A stretch of DNA of 64,000 nucleotides from Bradyrhizobium nitroreducens (GTDB lineage Bacteria > Pseudomonadota > Alphaproteobacteria > Rhizobiales > Xanthobacteraceae). The stretch covers positions 2,610,339 through 2,674,338 of the forward strand of contig NZ_LFJC01000003.1 of the NCBI RefSeq assembly GCF_002776695.1. Reading direction: 5' to 3'. Within the stretch, counting starts at the first letter, position 1, and the number at the start of each line of letters is the position of its first letter. The position numbers were made by a program, and so were the translations under genes. Shown one piece after another: positions 55,155 to 64,000 of the stretch. The notes below the pieces were generated by a model, which was not told where the DNA came from, ran no database searches, and worked only from the letters and a program-made list of their open reading frames with translations.

Positions 55155-56048
55155 ATGACATTCGCAAAGCGCGGCCTCACGCGCCGCCAGTTCGGCGCAA
55201 GTCTCGCGTCCCTCGTCACGGTGGCCGCGACCACAGCCAGGAGTGAGGCGGCCTTGCCTGTTATCGACACTCACGCCCACGTGTTTCACCGCGGTCTCAA
55301 GCTCGCACCGGGCCGGCGCTATGCGCCCGACTACGATGCGCCGCTGGCGCTTTATCTGGAGCAGCTCGATCGGGGCGGCATGAGCCATGGTGTGCTGGTG
55401 CAGCCGAGCTTTCTCGGCACCGACAATTCCTACCTGGTCGAGTGCCTGAAGCAGGCCAATGGCCGCCTGCGCGGCATCGCCGTGGTCGATCTCGCGGTAT
55501 CTGCAGACGAGCTGCGCGAACTCGATCGCGCCGGCGTCGTCGGTATTCGCCTCAATCTCGTCGGCCGGCCCGTGCCCGATCTCGCCGCCAGCGAGTGGAA
55601 GGCGTTGCTCGGGCAGGTGAAGGCGATGGGCTGGCAGGTCGAGATCCAGCGCAACGCGGCGGATATCGCCCTGCTGGCGCCGCAACTGCTCGATCACGGC
55701 GTCACCCCAGTGCTCGATCACTATACGCTACCCGATCCGAAGCTCGGTATCGCCGACGCCGGTTTCCAGTCGGTGCTGAAGCTGGGCGCGACGAGAAGCG
55801 TCTGGGTCAAGATCTCGGCGCCGTATCGCAACGGTGCGGCGGGCGAAGATTTCGCGAAGCAAGCCTATCCGCTGCTGCGCAACGCCTACGGTCTCGATCG
55901 CCTGTTGTGGGGTAGCGACTGGCCGCACACGCAGTTCGAGGCGACCCAGACTTACGCGAAGAACCGGGAATTTCTCGATGCGCTGATCGTCGATGAGCGC
56001 GAGCGCGCGCAAGTGCTCGCCTCGCCCCGTCAGCTCTTTCGCGTCTGA
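55155..56048 (+). CDS. Tat-exported amidohydrolase (Amidohydro_2, PDC hydrolase-like)
   Basis: 297 aa from the ATG at 55155 (GGGGAG upstream). A Tat signal (LTRRQFGASLASLVTVAATT) ends near SEA. TIM-barrel metal motifs: DTHAHVF, LDHYTLPD and LLWGSDWPHTQ. The family hydrolyses 2-pyrone-4,6-dicarboxylate and related lactones. Tat export suggests that a periplasmic hydrolysis step precedes uptake. In operon with the MFS gene (22 bases). Confidence 0.88.
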   Translation: MTFAKRGLTRRQFGASLASLVTVAATTARSEAALPVIDTHAHVFHRGLKLAPGRRYAPDYDAPLALYLEQLDRGGMSHGVLVQPSFLGTDNSYLVECLKQANGRLRGIAVVDLAVSADELRELDRAGVVGIRLNLVGRPVPDLAASEWKALLGQVKAMGWQVEIQRNAADIALLAPQLLDHGVTPVLDHYTLPDPKLGIADAGFQSVLKLGATRSVWVKISAPYRNGAAGEDFAKQAYPLLRNAYGLDRLLWGSDWPHTQFEATQTYAKNREFLDALIVDERERAQVLASPRQLFRV

Positions 56049-56170
56049 AGTCATCTTCCGCGATTGCTCCGATTGCACTCAATTTAGGGGCATGACGAGC
56101 GATGTCTCCGGCTTGTAGACTGCCGGAGATGCGGCCGGCTATCGGCCGCGACTTGCATGGGGAAGTGACG

Positions 56171-57085
56171 ATGCAGCGCCGCTACATCACCGTCGACGTG
56201 TTCACCGATCGCGCCTTCGGCGGCAATCAGCTCGCCGTGGTGCTCGATGCCGGCGGGCTTTCGACCAAGCAGATGCAGGCGATCGCCACCGAGTTCAACT
56301 ATTCCGAGACCACCTTCGTGCTGCCGCCGCGCGACAAGGCCCATGATGCGCAGGTGCGCATCTTCACGCCGGTGCAAGAGATTGGCTTTGCGGGCCATCC
56401 CAATGTCGGCACCGCCTTCGTGCTTGCCTCGATGGCGAAGGAGGGGAAGCCGCGTCTGCTGTTCGAGGAGAAGGCTGGGCTCGTGCCGGTCGAGATCGTC
56501 AGAGAGCAGGGCCGGGTGATCAGAACCGAGCTCACCGCGCCGCAGCCGCTGGAGCGGCTCTCACGTCTCTCGGCTGCCGAAGCCGCGAGCTGCATCTCGC
56601 TCGGTGCGGGCGACATCAGGACGGACAATCACGAACCGCAAATCGTCACCGTCGGAAACGCGTTTCTGGTGATGGAGCTGCATTCGCGCGAGGCGCTGAA
56701 GCGCGCGCGGCCGGATGCGGCGGCCTACGGTAAGGTCTTGCCGCGCGACGGCGCCCGCTCGGTGTGGTTCTATACGCGCGACGTGCCCGCGGCGGAGGCG
56801 CCTTGCGAGCGCCAGGCGCGAATGTTCATGCGCGGTGCCAGCGGTCTCGTCGAGGACCCCGCCACCGGCAGCGCCACGGTTGCCGCCGCTGCGCTGTTCG
56901 CCGATCTCGATCCCGCGCGTGACGGCGAGCTCAAGCTGACCGTCGGCCAGGGCTTTGACATGGGCCGGCCGAGCATCCTTTCGACGCGCGTGCACAAGCA
57001 GGGCGGCAAGGTCGTCTCCGCCCATGTCGGTGGCAGCTGCGTGCAGATGATGGAGGGGACGTTTCGGCTGGCGGGGGAGGAGTGA
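56171..57085 (+). CDS. PhzF-family isomerase/epimerase-like protein
   Basis: 304 aa from the ATG at 56171 (GGGGAAG upstream). Two symmetric PhzF halves: VDVFTDRAFGGNQLAVVLDA with the active-site Glu in FNYSETTFVLPP, then FTPVQEIGFAGHPNVGTAF and the matching second half (GLVEDPATGSATVAAAA). The protein is probably a general isomerase; no phenazine genes are nearby. Confidence 0.92.
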   Translation: MQRRYITVDVFTDRAFGGNQLAVVLDAGGLSTKQMQAIATEFNYSETTFVLPPRDKAHDAQVRIFTPVQEIGFAGHPNVGTAFVLASMAKEGKPRLLFEEKAGLVPVEIVREQGRVIRTELTAPQPLERLSRLSAAEAASCISLGAGDIRTDNHEPQIVTVGNAFLVMELHSREALKRARPDAAAYGKVLPRDGARSVWFYTRDVPAAEAPCERQARMFMRGASGLVEDPATGSATVAAAALFADLDPARDGELKLTVGQGFDMGRPSILSTRVHKQGGKVVSAHVGGSCVQMMEGTFRLAGEE

Positions 57086-57088
57086 GTT

Positions 57089-57194
57089 GTCATTCCGGGG
57101 CAGCGCAAAGCGCTGAGCCCGGAATCCATCAGGCAGCAGAGACGGTGGATGAATGGATTCCGGGCTCGCGCCAAGAGGCGCGCCCCGGAATGAC
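57089..57194. repeat. Palindromic intergenic repeat, copy 6
   Basis: Long form like copy 3: GTCATTCCGGGG...CCCCGGAATGAC outside and GGAATCCATC...GATTCC inside, with the shared GTGGATGAATGG. It lies between convergent phzF-like and DUF488 genes. Confidence 0.85.
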
Positions 57195-57200
57195 AGAGGA

Positions 57201-57662
57201 CTACACCTGCCGTCCCGCCAAATTCTTCACCGTCACACCATCGCGCTCCTCGATGATCTCTGCGATCATCTGGCGATGGCAATGGGTGTGGTCGCGCTCG
57301 TAGCAGAGCAGGCACACCGGGCCGGCCTTCTTCACCAGCGCCGAGAGCTCGTCCATCGCTTCCCTGGCCTCGGGTGCCTTCAGGTGTTTTGAGAAGATCT
57401 TCTCCAGCAAATCATACTGCCCGCTGCGTGCGGCGAGGCGGCCTTCCTTCGGCGTGCCGAGCGCGGCGAGATGGACATAGGCGATGCCGCGTTCGTCGAG
57501 CCCCGCCGCCAGCTGCTTCTTGGAAAAGCCCGGCCGGCGCGACGACGTCACCGCGCGCACGTCGACCACGAGCTTGACGCCGGCCTGCTCCAGCTCGTCC
57601 AGCACCGCCTTGGGCGGCGTCTGCTCATAGCCGATGGTGAAGAGCTTCTTCGCTTTTGCCAT
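57201..57662 (-). CDS. DUF488-family protein
   Basis: 153 aa. Family pattern: LFTIGYEQTPPKAVLDEL, VVDVRAVTSSRRPGFSK, YVHLAALGTP, and LLCYERDHTHCHRQMIAEI with the conserved Cys/His cluster. The function is unknown. Eight bases after a DUF72 gene; the DUF72-DUF488 pair is common across bacteria and suggests joint action. Confidence 0.9.
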   Translation of the reverse strand: MAKAKKLFTIGYEQTPPKAVLDELEQAGVKLVVDVRAVTSSRRPGFSKKQLAAGLDERGIAYVHLAALGTPKEGRLAARSGQYDLLEKIFSKHLKAPEAREAMDELSALVKKAGPVCLLCYERDHTHCHRQMIAEIIEERDGVTVKNLAGRQV

Positions 57663-57670
57663 GGGGCGCC

Positions 57671-58507
57671 TCAGCTGACCCGCGCAATCAGTTCCATGGC
57701 GCCGGCCGGTGCGCGGACCTTGCCCTCGTGAATGACGTAGGCGAAGACGTCGCGCGGCTCCTTCTTCGGCTTGGCCTTGTCAACTTTCGGCAGGTCGTCC
57801 GGTTCACCGCCAGAAGCCCAGGCCTTGAAGCGATCGGCCCAGGCATCGAGCTGCTTCGGCGGGTAGCACGTCTTGATCTCGTCATTGCCCTTCTGCAGCC
57901 GCGCATAGACGAAATCGCCGGCGACGTCGGCGATCGCAGGATATTTGCCGTGCTCGGCGAACACGACGGGCGTCTCGAATTCGCGGATCAGTGCCACGAA
58001 GTCCGGCGTGCAGAAGCTGTCGTGGCGGACCTCGACGACATGGCGCAGCGCGCGTCCCTCGAGCTTGCGCGGCAGCAGCTCGAGGAATTTGCCGAAATCG
58101 GCGCCGTCGAACTTCTTCGTCGGCGCGAACTGCCACAGCACCGGCCCGAGACGGTCACCGAGTTCCAGCACGCCGGAATCATAGAACCGCTTGATGGAAT
58201 CGCCGGCCTCCGCGAGCACACGGCGGTTGGTGGCGAAGCGCGGTCCCTTCACCGAGAACACGAAGCCGTCGGGCACTTCGCTCGCCCATTTGCGAAAGCT
58301 CTCCGGCTTCTGCGAACCGTAATAGGTGCCGTTGATCTCGATCGAGGTCAGCTTCGAGGCTGCGTAGGACAGCTCCTTCGCCTGGGTGAGTTTCTCCGGA
58401 TAGAACACGCCGCGCCAGGGCTCGAAGGTCCAGCCGCCGATGCCGATGAAGATGTTGCCGGATTTTTTGAACGCGGTTTTTGCTTTGGCCACGGGAGGAT
58501 CTCGCAT
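57671..58507 (-). CDS. DUF72-family TIM-barrel protein
   Basis: 278 aa. Family marks: IGIGGWTFEPWRGVFYP at the N-terminus, LTSIEINGTYYG, FVFSVKGPRFATN, HVVEVRHDSF and ARLQKGN. It folds as a TIM barrel with unknown enzymatic role, often suggested to act with nucleic-acid or endonuclease partners. Directly upstream of the DUF488 gene. Confidence 0.9.
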   Translation of the reverse strand: MRDPPVAKAKTAFKKSGNIFIGIGGWTFEPWRGVFYPEKLTQAKELSYAASKLTSIEINGTYYGSQKPESFRKWASEVPDGFVFSVKGPRFATNRRVLAEAGDSIKRFYDSGVLELGDRLGPVLWQFAPTKKFDGADFGKFLELLPRKLEGRALRHVVEVRHDSFCTPDFVALIREFETPVVFAEHGKYPAIADVAGDFVYARLQKGNDEIKTCYPPKQLDAWADRFKAWASGGEPDDLPKVDKAKPKKEPRDVFAYVIHEGKVRAPAGAMELIARVS

Positions 58508-58608
58508 CGACGGGGAGGGAGGGCTTCATCCTAGTCAAACGAGATGTGATTGGCCAGTTCTCGCGTCGAGTCTAAGCTCGGCGCTGATCTGCGAAGAAGG
58601 AGAACAAG

Positions 58609-58989
58609 ATGCGGATGCTGACGGTGGGAGCGGGGCTCGTCATGATGACATCTGCTGCCATGATGTCTTCGGTCATGGCGGATGATGACGACGCGAAAGG
58701 CGCGCAGAAGCTCGCCCAGCAGGGCCGCGACGATTACTGGCATTGCCTGGCGCGGGAATATTCGCGCGACAGCAATCAGGGAATGACGGAACAGGATTTT
58801 GGCCGCTCGGTCGCGGGCGCCTGTCCGTCGGAGCGACAATATTACCGGGTGGCGCTGCTCGACTATCTCACCACGCAATATCCGAACATCGATGCCGGCG
58901 CCCATCTCGCGACCGCGAACAGGGCGGTGGAGTCTGCGCAGAAGGATATCGTGTCGGCTTTCGTCAAGCACAGGCCGCCAGCGAAGTAG
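58609..58989 (+). CDS. Hypothetical periplasmic protein
   Basis: 126 aa, AAGGAG before the ATG. Signal peptide with a Met-rich core (VGAGLVMMTSAAMMSSVMA-DDDD). The mature protein is helical, with two cysteines (HCLAREY, ACPSERQ). No family recognised. Confidence 0.72.
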   Translation: MRMLTVGAGLVMMTSAAMMSSVMADDDDAKGAQKLAQQGRDDYWHCLAREYSRDSNQGMTEQDFGRSVAGACPSERQYYRVALLDYLTTQYPNIDAGAHLATANRAVESAQKDIVSAFVKHRPPAK

Positions 58990-59054
58990 GGGCCCTTCCG
59001 GCTCCGCGCGCATCCGTGGTATCACGGGGCGCATCTGGATGAGGGATGGGTTTC

Positions 59055-59258
59055 ATGGCGTCTGAGTCGATGGGTGGCATTCTGGGCGCGATCGTCGCCG
59101 CGATCGTGCTTGCGGTCGCCGTCGTGTTCGGGCCGATCGGCCAGTACGGCAAGCCGCCCAGACCGGCGAAAGTGGAGCCGGCCCCGGCTGCGGCCCCCGT
59201 TGCCCCCGCCGCGCCCGCGCCCCGGGGGCCGATCATCCGGGAAGTGCCGAACCAATAA
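59055..59258 (+). CDS. Small membrane-anchored Pro/Ala-rich protein
   Basis: 67 aa from the ATG at 59055 (AGGG 9 bases upstream); an ATG at 59046 is an alternative and adds three residues. One TM helix (about 10-28) is followed by a Pro/Ala-rich, likely periplasmic tail (PAPAAAPVAPAAPAP). No family recognised. Confidence 0.62.
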   Translation: MASESMGGILGAIVAAIVLAVAVVFGPIGQYGKPPRPAKVEPAPAAAPVAPAAPAPRGPIIREVPNQ

Positions 59259-59517
59259 GGCACCAGAATCCCGGTTTTCGCCCCCTTGCGGACGGGACTT
59301 GCCGTTCCTATCTAGCTTCTAACGGCGACGTTGAGAGAAATACTCCGGCGCTGGGACGACCTTGGAATAGCTTGGGCTCGCGCCGGATGTACGCGCGGCC
59401 TGCCGTTCCGGGGTCGTTGGCATTTTAGGACCCCTTTTGGGGCCTTTCCCACAGAACCCCCGGCTTGACAGCGCAAGAACTTGGCAGCGCCGGACGCGGC
59501 GGATATACGCTGCCGTC

Positions 59518-60651
59518 ATGAATGAAGCGATCAGACCCGGCTCCGACCATCCGCCACAGGCTCAAGAGGGCCCGGAACTGTCGGTCATCGTTCCGACCTT
59601 CAACGAGCGCGACAACGTCACGGTGCTGTACCGGCGCCTGGAGGCGACGCTGGCCAGCGTCGCCTGGGAAGTCGTGTTCGTCGACGACAATTCCCCGGAC
59701 GGCACCTGGGACGTCGTGCGTGCGCTGGCGCAGCGCGACAGCCGCGTGCGCTGCATCCGCCGCATCGGCCGCCGCGGCCTGTCGGGCGCCTGCATCGAGG
59801 GCATCCTGGCCTCGAGCGCGCCCTTCGTGGCCGTGATCGACGCCGACCTCCAGCACGACGAGACGCAGCTGCCGAAGATGCTGTTGCTGCTCGCCAGCGA
59901 CCAGGCCGACCTCGTGGTCGGCAGCCGTTACATCGAGGGCTACAAGAGCGAAGGTTTCAACAAGCAGCGCGCCGGCGCCAGCGCGCTGGCGACCGAAGTC
60001 GCCAGGAAGGTGCTGCGGGTCGAGATCGCCGATCCCATGAGCGGCTTCTTCATGGTCCGCCGCGACCGTTTCGAAGAGCTCGCGCCGAAGCTGTCGGTGC
60101 ACGGCTTCAAGATTCTGCTCGACCTCGTCGCGACCGCGCATGGCGGCTTGCGGGCCGTCGAGATTCCCTACACCTTCGGCGCCCGCCAGCACGGCGAGAG
60201 CAAGCTCGATTCCATGGTCGCGCTGGATTTCCTCGGCCTCGTGCTCGCCAAGCTGACCAACGACATCGTCTCGCTGCGTTTCGTCCTGTTCGCGATGGTC
60301 GGCGGCATCGGCCTCGTGGTGCACCTCACCACGCTGTTCATAGGACTTCAGCTGTTCAAAGCGCCGTTCGCGGAGGCGCAGGCCGCCGGCGCCATCGTCG
60401 CGATGACCAGCAATTTCGTCCTCAACAACTTCCTCACCTATCGCGACCAGCGGCTGAAGGGCTTTGCGCTGCTGCGCGGCCTGATCGCCTTCTACATCGT
60501 GTGCAGCGTCGGTCTGCTTGCCAATGTCGGCGTCGCCTTCTCGGTGTACGACCAGGAGCCGATCTGGTGGCTGGCCGGCATGGCCGGTGCGCTGATGGGC
60601 GTAGTGTGGAACTACGCGATGTCGGGCCTGTTTGTCTGGCGCAAGAAATAG
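59518..60651 (+). CDS. DPM1-type glycosyltransferase fused to GtrA domain
   Basis: 377 aa from the ATG at 59518. GT2 domain about 20-245: SVIVPTFNERDNV, VFVDDNSPDGTW, VIDADLQHDET and the conserved GSRY. C-terminal GtrA-like domain about 255-370 with four TMs. By family knowledge it moves a sugar from a nucleotide onto a polyprenol carrier and may help flip it. It precedes a GT39 gene by 7 bases. Confidence 0.93.
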   Translation: MNEAIRPGSDHPPQAQEGPELSVIVPTFNERDNVTVLYRRLEATLASVAWEVVFVDDNSPDGTWDVVRALAQRDSRVRCIRRIGRRGLSGACIEGILASSAPFVAVIDADLQHDETQLPKMLLLLASDQADLVVGSRYIEGYKSEGFNKQRAGASALATEVARKVLRVEIADPMSGFFMVRRDRFEELAPKLSVHGFKILLDLVATAHGGLRAVEIPYTFGARQHGESKLDSMVALDFLGLVLAKLTNDIVSLRFVLFAMVGGIGLVVHLTTLFIGLQLFKAPFAEAQAAGAIVAMTSNFVLNNFLTYRDQRLKGFALLRGLIAFYIVCSVGLLANVGVAFSVYDQEPIWWLAGMAGALMGVVWNYAMSGLFVWRKK

Positions 60652-60658
60652 CCTGAAG

Positions 60659-62161
60659 ATGGGCGGAGCTGACGCGCGGATCGTCCGCAACACCGCGCTG
60701 GTGATTCTGGCGCTGGTGGCCCTCCGGTTGGTCGCCGCTGCCTTCACGCCGATCACCTTCGACGAAGCCTATTACTGGATGTGGTCGAAGAACCTGGCGG
60801 GCGGTTACTACGATCATCCGCCGATGGTCGCCTATGTGATCCGTGCCGGTACCATGATCGCCGGTGATACCGAGCTCGGCGTCCGCCTCGTCTCCATCCT
60901 GCTCGCGCTGCCGATGAGCTATGCGATCTACCGCTCCGCGGCGATCCTGTTCGGCGGGGTGCGTGTCGCCGCGACCAGCGCCATCCTGCTCAACGTGACG
61001 CTGCTGGCCTCCGTCGGCACGCTGATCGTGACGCCGGATGCGCCGCTGCTGGTGGCCTCCAGCTTCGTGCTGTTCTTCCTCGCCAAGGTGCTCGAGACCG
61101 GCCGCGGCGTCTGGTGGCTCGCGGTCGGCGCCGCGGTCGGCGCGGCGCTGCTGTCGAAATACACCGCGATGTTCTTTGGCGCTGCAATCCTGATCTGGCT
61201 CGCCTGCGTGCCGAAGCTGCGGCGCTGGTTCCTCTCGCCCTGGCCCTATCTCGGCGGCCTCGTTGCCCTGGCATTGTTCTCGCCGGTGATCCTCTGGAAT
61301 GCGGATCATCAATGGGTCTCGTTCGCCAAGCAGCTCGGCCGCGCCAGGATCGAGGATTTCCGCCCGGTCTTCATCGCCGAGCTGATCCCGACCCAGATCG
61401 CGTTCGCGACCCCGCTGGTCTTCATCCTCGGCGCGATGGGGTTGCATGCGTTGACCTGGCAGCGCGCCGGCGCGCTGGCCTCGCGCGTGCTGATCGAGGC
61501 GTTGTTCTGGACCATCGTCGCCTATTTCGTCTGGCATTCGCTGCATGCCCGGGTCGAGGCCAATTGGTTTGCGCCGGTCTATCCGCCCTTCGTCCTCGCC
61601 GCGGGCGCCGCCGCCAATCTCGTGCAGTGGAGGCCGCGCCAGCGGCGCCTCGTGGATTTCTGCCTGCGCTGGGCCGCGCCCGCGGGCATCGTGATGTTTG
61701 CCGCGCTGATCGTGCAGGCCAACACCGGCTGGCTGTCGGGCTATCGCCGCGACGCGACCGTGCGCAGCGTCGGCGTCGGCTGGCGCGAGCTCGCCGCGGA
61801 CATCGAAGCCGTGCGCGCGCGCCATGGTGCGACCTGCGTGCTCGCGCAGGACTACGGCACCACGGGCTGGCTCGCCTTCTATTTGCCGCGCGGCACCTGC
61901 GTGCTGCAGCAGAACCAGCGTATCCGCTGGGTCAACATGGGCGAGCCGGATCCAAAGCTGCTCGCGGGCAAGCTGCTCTATGTCGACGAGCTGCGCGCGG
62001 GCGGTCACCCCGCCCTCAATGATCTCTTTGCGAAGGTCACGCAGGTCGCGCAATTGCAGCGCAAGCGCGGGCCACTCGTGGTCGAGACCTACGGCGTCGA
62101 TTTGCTGGAGGATGCCAAGGGCGACGTGCTCGACCGTTCGCCGCCGCCGGAAGCAAGGTAG
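60659..62161 (+). CDS. ArnT/PMT-type membrane glycosyltransferase (GT39)
   Basis: 500 aa from the ATG at 60659; about ten TM helices. The family motif DEAYYWMWSKNLAGGYYDHPP lies near residues 35-55, with the acidic catalytic Asp/Glu. It would use the polyprenol-linked sugar made by the neighbouring GT2 protein to modify lipid A, hopanoid or protein. The acceptor cannot be told. Confidence 0.9.
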   Translation: MGGADARIVRNTALVILALVALRLVAAAFTPITFDEAYYWMWSKNLAGGYYDHPPMVAYVIRAGTMIAGDTELGVRLVSILLALPMSYAIYRSAAILFGGVRVAATSAILLNVTLLASVGTLIVTPDAPLLVASSFVLFFLAKVLETGRGVWWLAVGAAVGAALLSKYTAMFFGAAILIWLACVPKLRRWFLSPWPYLGGLVALALFSPVILWNADHQWVSFAKQLGRARIEDFRPVFIAELIPTQIAFATPLVFILGAMGLHALTWQRAGALASRVLIEALFWTIVAYFVWHSLHARVEANWFAPVYPPFVLAAGAAANLVQWRPRQRRLVDFCLRWAAPAGIVMFAALIVQANTGWLSGYRRDATVRSVGVGWRELAADIEAVRARHGATCVLAQDYGTTGWLAFYLPRGTCVLQQNQRIRWVNMGEPDPKLLAGKLLYVDELRAGGHPALNDLFAKVTQVAQLQRKRGPLVVETYGVDLLEDAKGDVLDRSPPPEAR

Positions 62162-62178
62162 CAGAGTTCATTCTCCAT

Positions 62179-62322
62179 GCCGTCGTCCTTGCGAACGCAG
62201 GGACCCATACCCCCAGAGAGAAGTTTGGCGAAGACTGTTCGTGGGCGATCTTTCAGTCGGTACGGCCACTTGCGCTCATCGATGGATCACGCGGTATGGA
62301 TCTCCGCGTTCGCGGGGATGAC
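62179..62322. repeat. Second family of intergenic inverted repeat
   Basis: Left GTCGTCCTTGCGAACGCAGG and right CGCGTTCGCGGGGATGAC form an imperfect dyad, with ACCCATACC and GGTATGGAT next to them, about 140 bases overall. Sequence unlike the CCGGAATGAC family. It looks like a non-autonomous mobile repeat. Confidence 0.6.
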
Positions 62323-62353
62323 AGCGGAGTGTTCGGCAAGCGGACGACGCCAC

Positions 62354-64000
62354 TCAGCTGATTACTTCAGCCTTTGTCGCAGCGTGGCCTGGCCCGCTTT
62401 GATCGCGCCAGAACCACACGGTCACGACGCCCGAGCGGCCGCGGACGCGGGCAAGGATGGGGCCCGACAGAGTGCCGTCGGGCGCCCCGTGGAAGTCGGC
62501 GGCATCCAGCAGCGTATCGCTCAGCGCGAGCCGCGCATCGTTCTGGACGGCGACCTCCATCAACCGGTTCGCGACGTTGACGGTGTCGCCTGTCGCGGTG
62601 ATGTGCTGGTGGCTCTCGCCGAGGCGAGAGGCGACGATATCGCCGAAATGCGCGCCGATCTTGAAGCCCAGCCGATCGCCGATGGCGGGGGGCAGCGAAG
62701 CGATCCAGCGTTCGATGCCGCGATGCAGGTCGATCGCACATTTCAGCGCGCGCGCCGCATCATCGGGCATCGCACCCGGAAGCCCGAACAGGATCATGGC
62801 GCCGTCGCCGAGAAAGCCCGTGATCGTGCCGCCGCAATCGACCGCGGTCCTGTCGATCAACGCGTGAAATGCCTTCAGAACCTCCTGGATCGCGTCAGGA
62901 TCGGTCTGTTCGCTTAAGCCCGTGAAGCCGGAGAGGTCGATGAAGACCACGGCTGCGTTTTGCCGGACCGGCTTGGACAGGAAATTCGGATCTCGCGCCA
63001 GCCACTCTTGCACTGCGGGCGCCTGCAACCGGGCCAGCGAGCTGCTCTTGGCTGTGAGATACTGCGTGCGGCGGCCTCCGACCCACAGCTGTACGCCGGC
63101 AAAGATCGCAACCGGCGGCACTGCGGCGGCGAGCGTGGTCGCCGCATTCAGCCAGACGCCATGCGTGAAGGCGAACGCATTGAGGCCGGCCCAGGCGATC
63201 ATCACTGCAGCCGCCGCCATGATGCCGAGCGCGCTGCGCCGCCAGGCCAGCAAGCCGATCAGCAGCATCGGCAGCAGGATTGCAGCGAGCGCGTCGGCAA
63301 CATGAACCCTGTAATCGCGCACGATGCCGTCGCCGGCAACGAGATGCGTGATCGCTGTCGAGACCACTTCGACGCCGGGCATCAGCGAATCGAACGGTGT
63401 GGGATAGAAGTCGCCGCCGCCGGCGACCGAGGCGCCGATCACGACGATCCGGTTCTCGATCGCCGTGCGATCGAGCGTGCCGTCGAAGATGCTCTGCGCA
63501 CTGACGGTGCGGATGGTGCGTCGCGGACCGTAATAGGTGATCGGCAGCGCGAAATCGGCATCGGTCGGTACCGCGCGCTCGCCGAGCATGAGGTGATCCG
63601 AGGCGATCGTCAGCGGCTTGTCGAGCGCGCGGGTGGCGACCCGCAAGGGGAATGACAGCTCGACCTTGTCGTGCGTCCGGAACAGCATCGGCACCGAAAG
63701 CGGTGAGCCCGACTGCCCCGTCGCGACGTTGACAACGCCCACTTCGGCGTGGTCGGCGAACGCCGGCAACGGCAGCAGGAAGCGTTCTGCCTGCGGCAGC
63801 ACGGCGAGGGGGCCCGCACTGCTCGGCTCCACGGTTTCGCTGGCGCTGGGAAAGATCGCCGCGGCGGCCAGCACCATGGGGCCGGTAGCCAGCGTGTTGG
63901 CAAGCGTTGCGTCGCCGATCGCGGCGCTGCGGTCGACCAGGAGGAGATCGATCGCGACGACCTTCGGCTTGAACTGCACGATGGTGTCGACGACCCGGGC
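62354..64000 (-). CDS. CHASE2-domain class III adenylate cyclase, N-terminus cut by the window
   Basis: At least 549 residues; the frame runs off the right edge. The visible part begins in the periplasmic CHASE2 sensor (VVAIDLLLVDRSAAIGD, then FPLRVATRAL and NRIVVIGASVAGGGDFYPTPF). Three TM helices follow, and a C-terminal cyclase domain: VVFIDLSGFTGLSEQ, GFLGDGAMILFGLPG and TGDTVNVANRLME. By family knowledge CHASE2 senses an extracellular cue that sets cAMP synthesis. Confidence 0.9.
   Translation of the reverse strand, partial: ARVVDTIVQFKPKVVAIDLLLVDRSAAIGDATLANTLATGPMVLAAAAIFPSASETVEPSSAGPLAVLPQAERFLLPLPAFADHAEVGVVNVATGQSGSPLSVPMLFRTHDKVELSFPLRVATRALDKPLTIASDHLMLGERAVPTDADFALPITYYGPRRTIRTVSAQSIFDGTLDRTAIENRIVVIGASVAGGGDFYPTPFDSLMPGVEVVSTAITHLVAGDGIVRDYRVHVADALAAILLPMLLIGLLAWRRSALGIMAAAAVMIAWAGLNAFAFTHGVWLNAATTLAAAVPPVAIFAGVQLWVGGRRTQYLTAKSSSLARLQAPAVQEWLARDPNFLSKPVRQNAAVVFIDLSGFTGLSEQTDPDAIQEVLKAFHALIDRTAVDCGGTITGFLGDGAMILFGLPGAMPDDAARALKCAIDLHRGIERWIASLPPAIGDRLGFKIGAHFGDIVASRLGESHQHITATGDTVNVANRLMEVAVQNDARLALSDTLLDAADFHGAPDGTLSGPILARVRGRSGVVTVWFWRDQSGPGHAATKAEVIS

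Noticed and set aside
56171..57085. Phenazine biosynthesis cluster
   Set aside because: Only a lone PhzF-like gene is present; no phzA-E or phzG nearby.

Overview
This 64 kb window is chromosomal DNA from a high-GC alphaproteobacterium, almost certainly Bradyrhizobium. The pointers are a near-textbook bradavidin gene (43570-44055), a liv branched-chain amino acid transporter, a pcaBDC fragment of the protocatechuate pathway, a cox-type molybdenum hydroxylase cluster, many signalling proteins, and a family of 'GTCATTCCGGGG...CCCCGGAATGAC' palindromes between genes. I see no rRNA, tRNA, IS element, integrase or CRISPR array. Both ends are cut inside genes.

Layout. 1-10 kb: GGDEF-EAL protein (cut), Crp/Fnr regulator, globin-coupled chemoreceptor, M20 amidohydrolase, purB, a TetR regulator and a NarL-type two-component pair. 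10.5-14.9 kb: a tightly packed set of five genes: an ExbB/TolQ/MotA-like channel protein, a single-TM protein with a periplasmic domain, a two-TM protein, a metallophosphoesterase and a Ser/Thr kinase fused to a universal-stress domain. 15-19.8 kb: a two-gene minus-strand module of lower GC, a 1238-aa CHAT protease-STAND NTPase-TPR protein followed 10 bp later by a 368-aa protein with a hydrophobic C-terminus. This is the best candidate for an undescribed conflict or cell-suicide system. 20-27 kb: three tiny ORFs, rpe, an EF-hand protein, a KTSC protein, a P1 peptidase, a MASE-type hybrid histidine kinase and a lone receiver. 27.3-32.4 kb: livHMGF plus the binding protein, closed by a strong terminator. 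33-36.4 kb: pcaB-pcaD-pcaC. 36.5-43.4 kb: coxG, coxS, coxM, coxD, coxE, a split XdhC/CoxF pair and a molybdopterin-binding/nucleotidyltransferase fusion. The catalytic large subunit (coxL) is absent. 43.5-51.2 kb: bradavidin, small secreted proteins, an alcohol dehydrogenase, an ArsR-SRPBCC-GFA set, and a TetR-HlyD-ABC exporter operon. 51.3-64 kb: two class III nucleotide cyclases, a GntR-MFS-amidohydrolase catabolic unit, PhzF-like, DUF488/DUF72, and a GtrA-fused glycosyltransferase beside an ArnT/PMT-type glycosyltransferase.

Regulatory sites are unusually readable in three places. The TetR gene at 47610 and the GntR gene at 53107 each have a -35/-10 pair with the start codon where transcription should begin, and a perfect dyad on the promoter, so both may be leaderless and self-repressed. 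The ArsR gene at 47510 faces three contiguous alternating heptamer half-sites. Family calls rest on motifs read by eye; no database search was possible.
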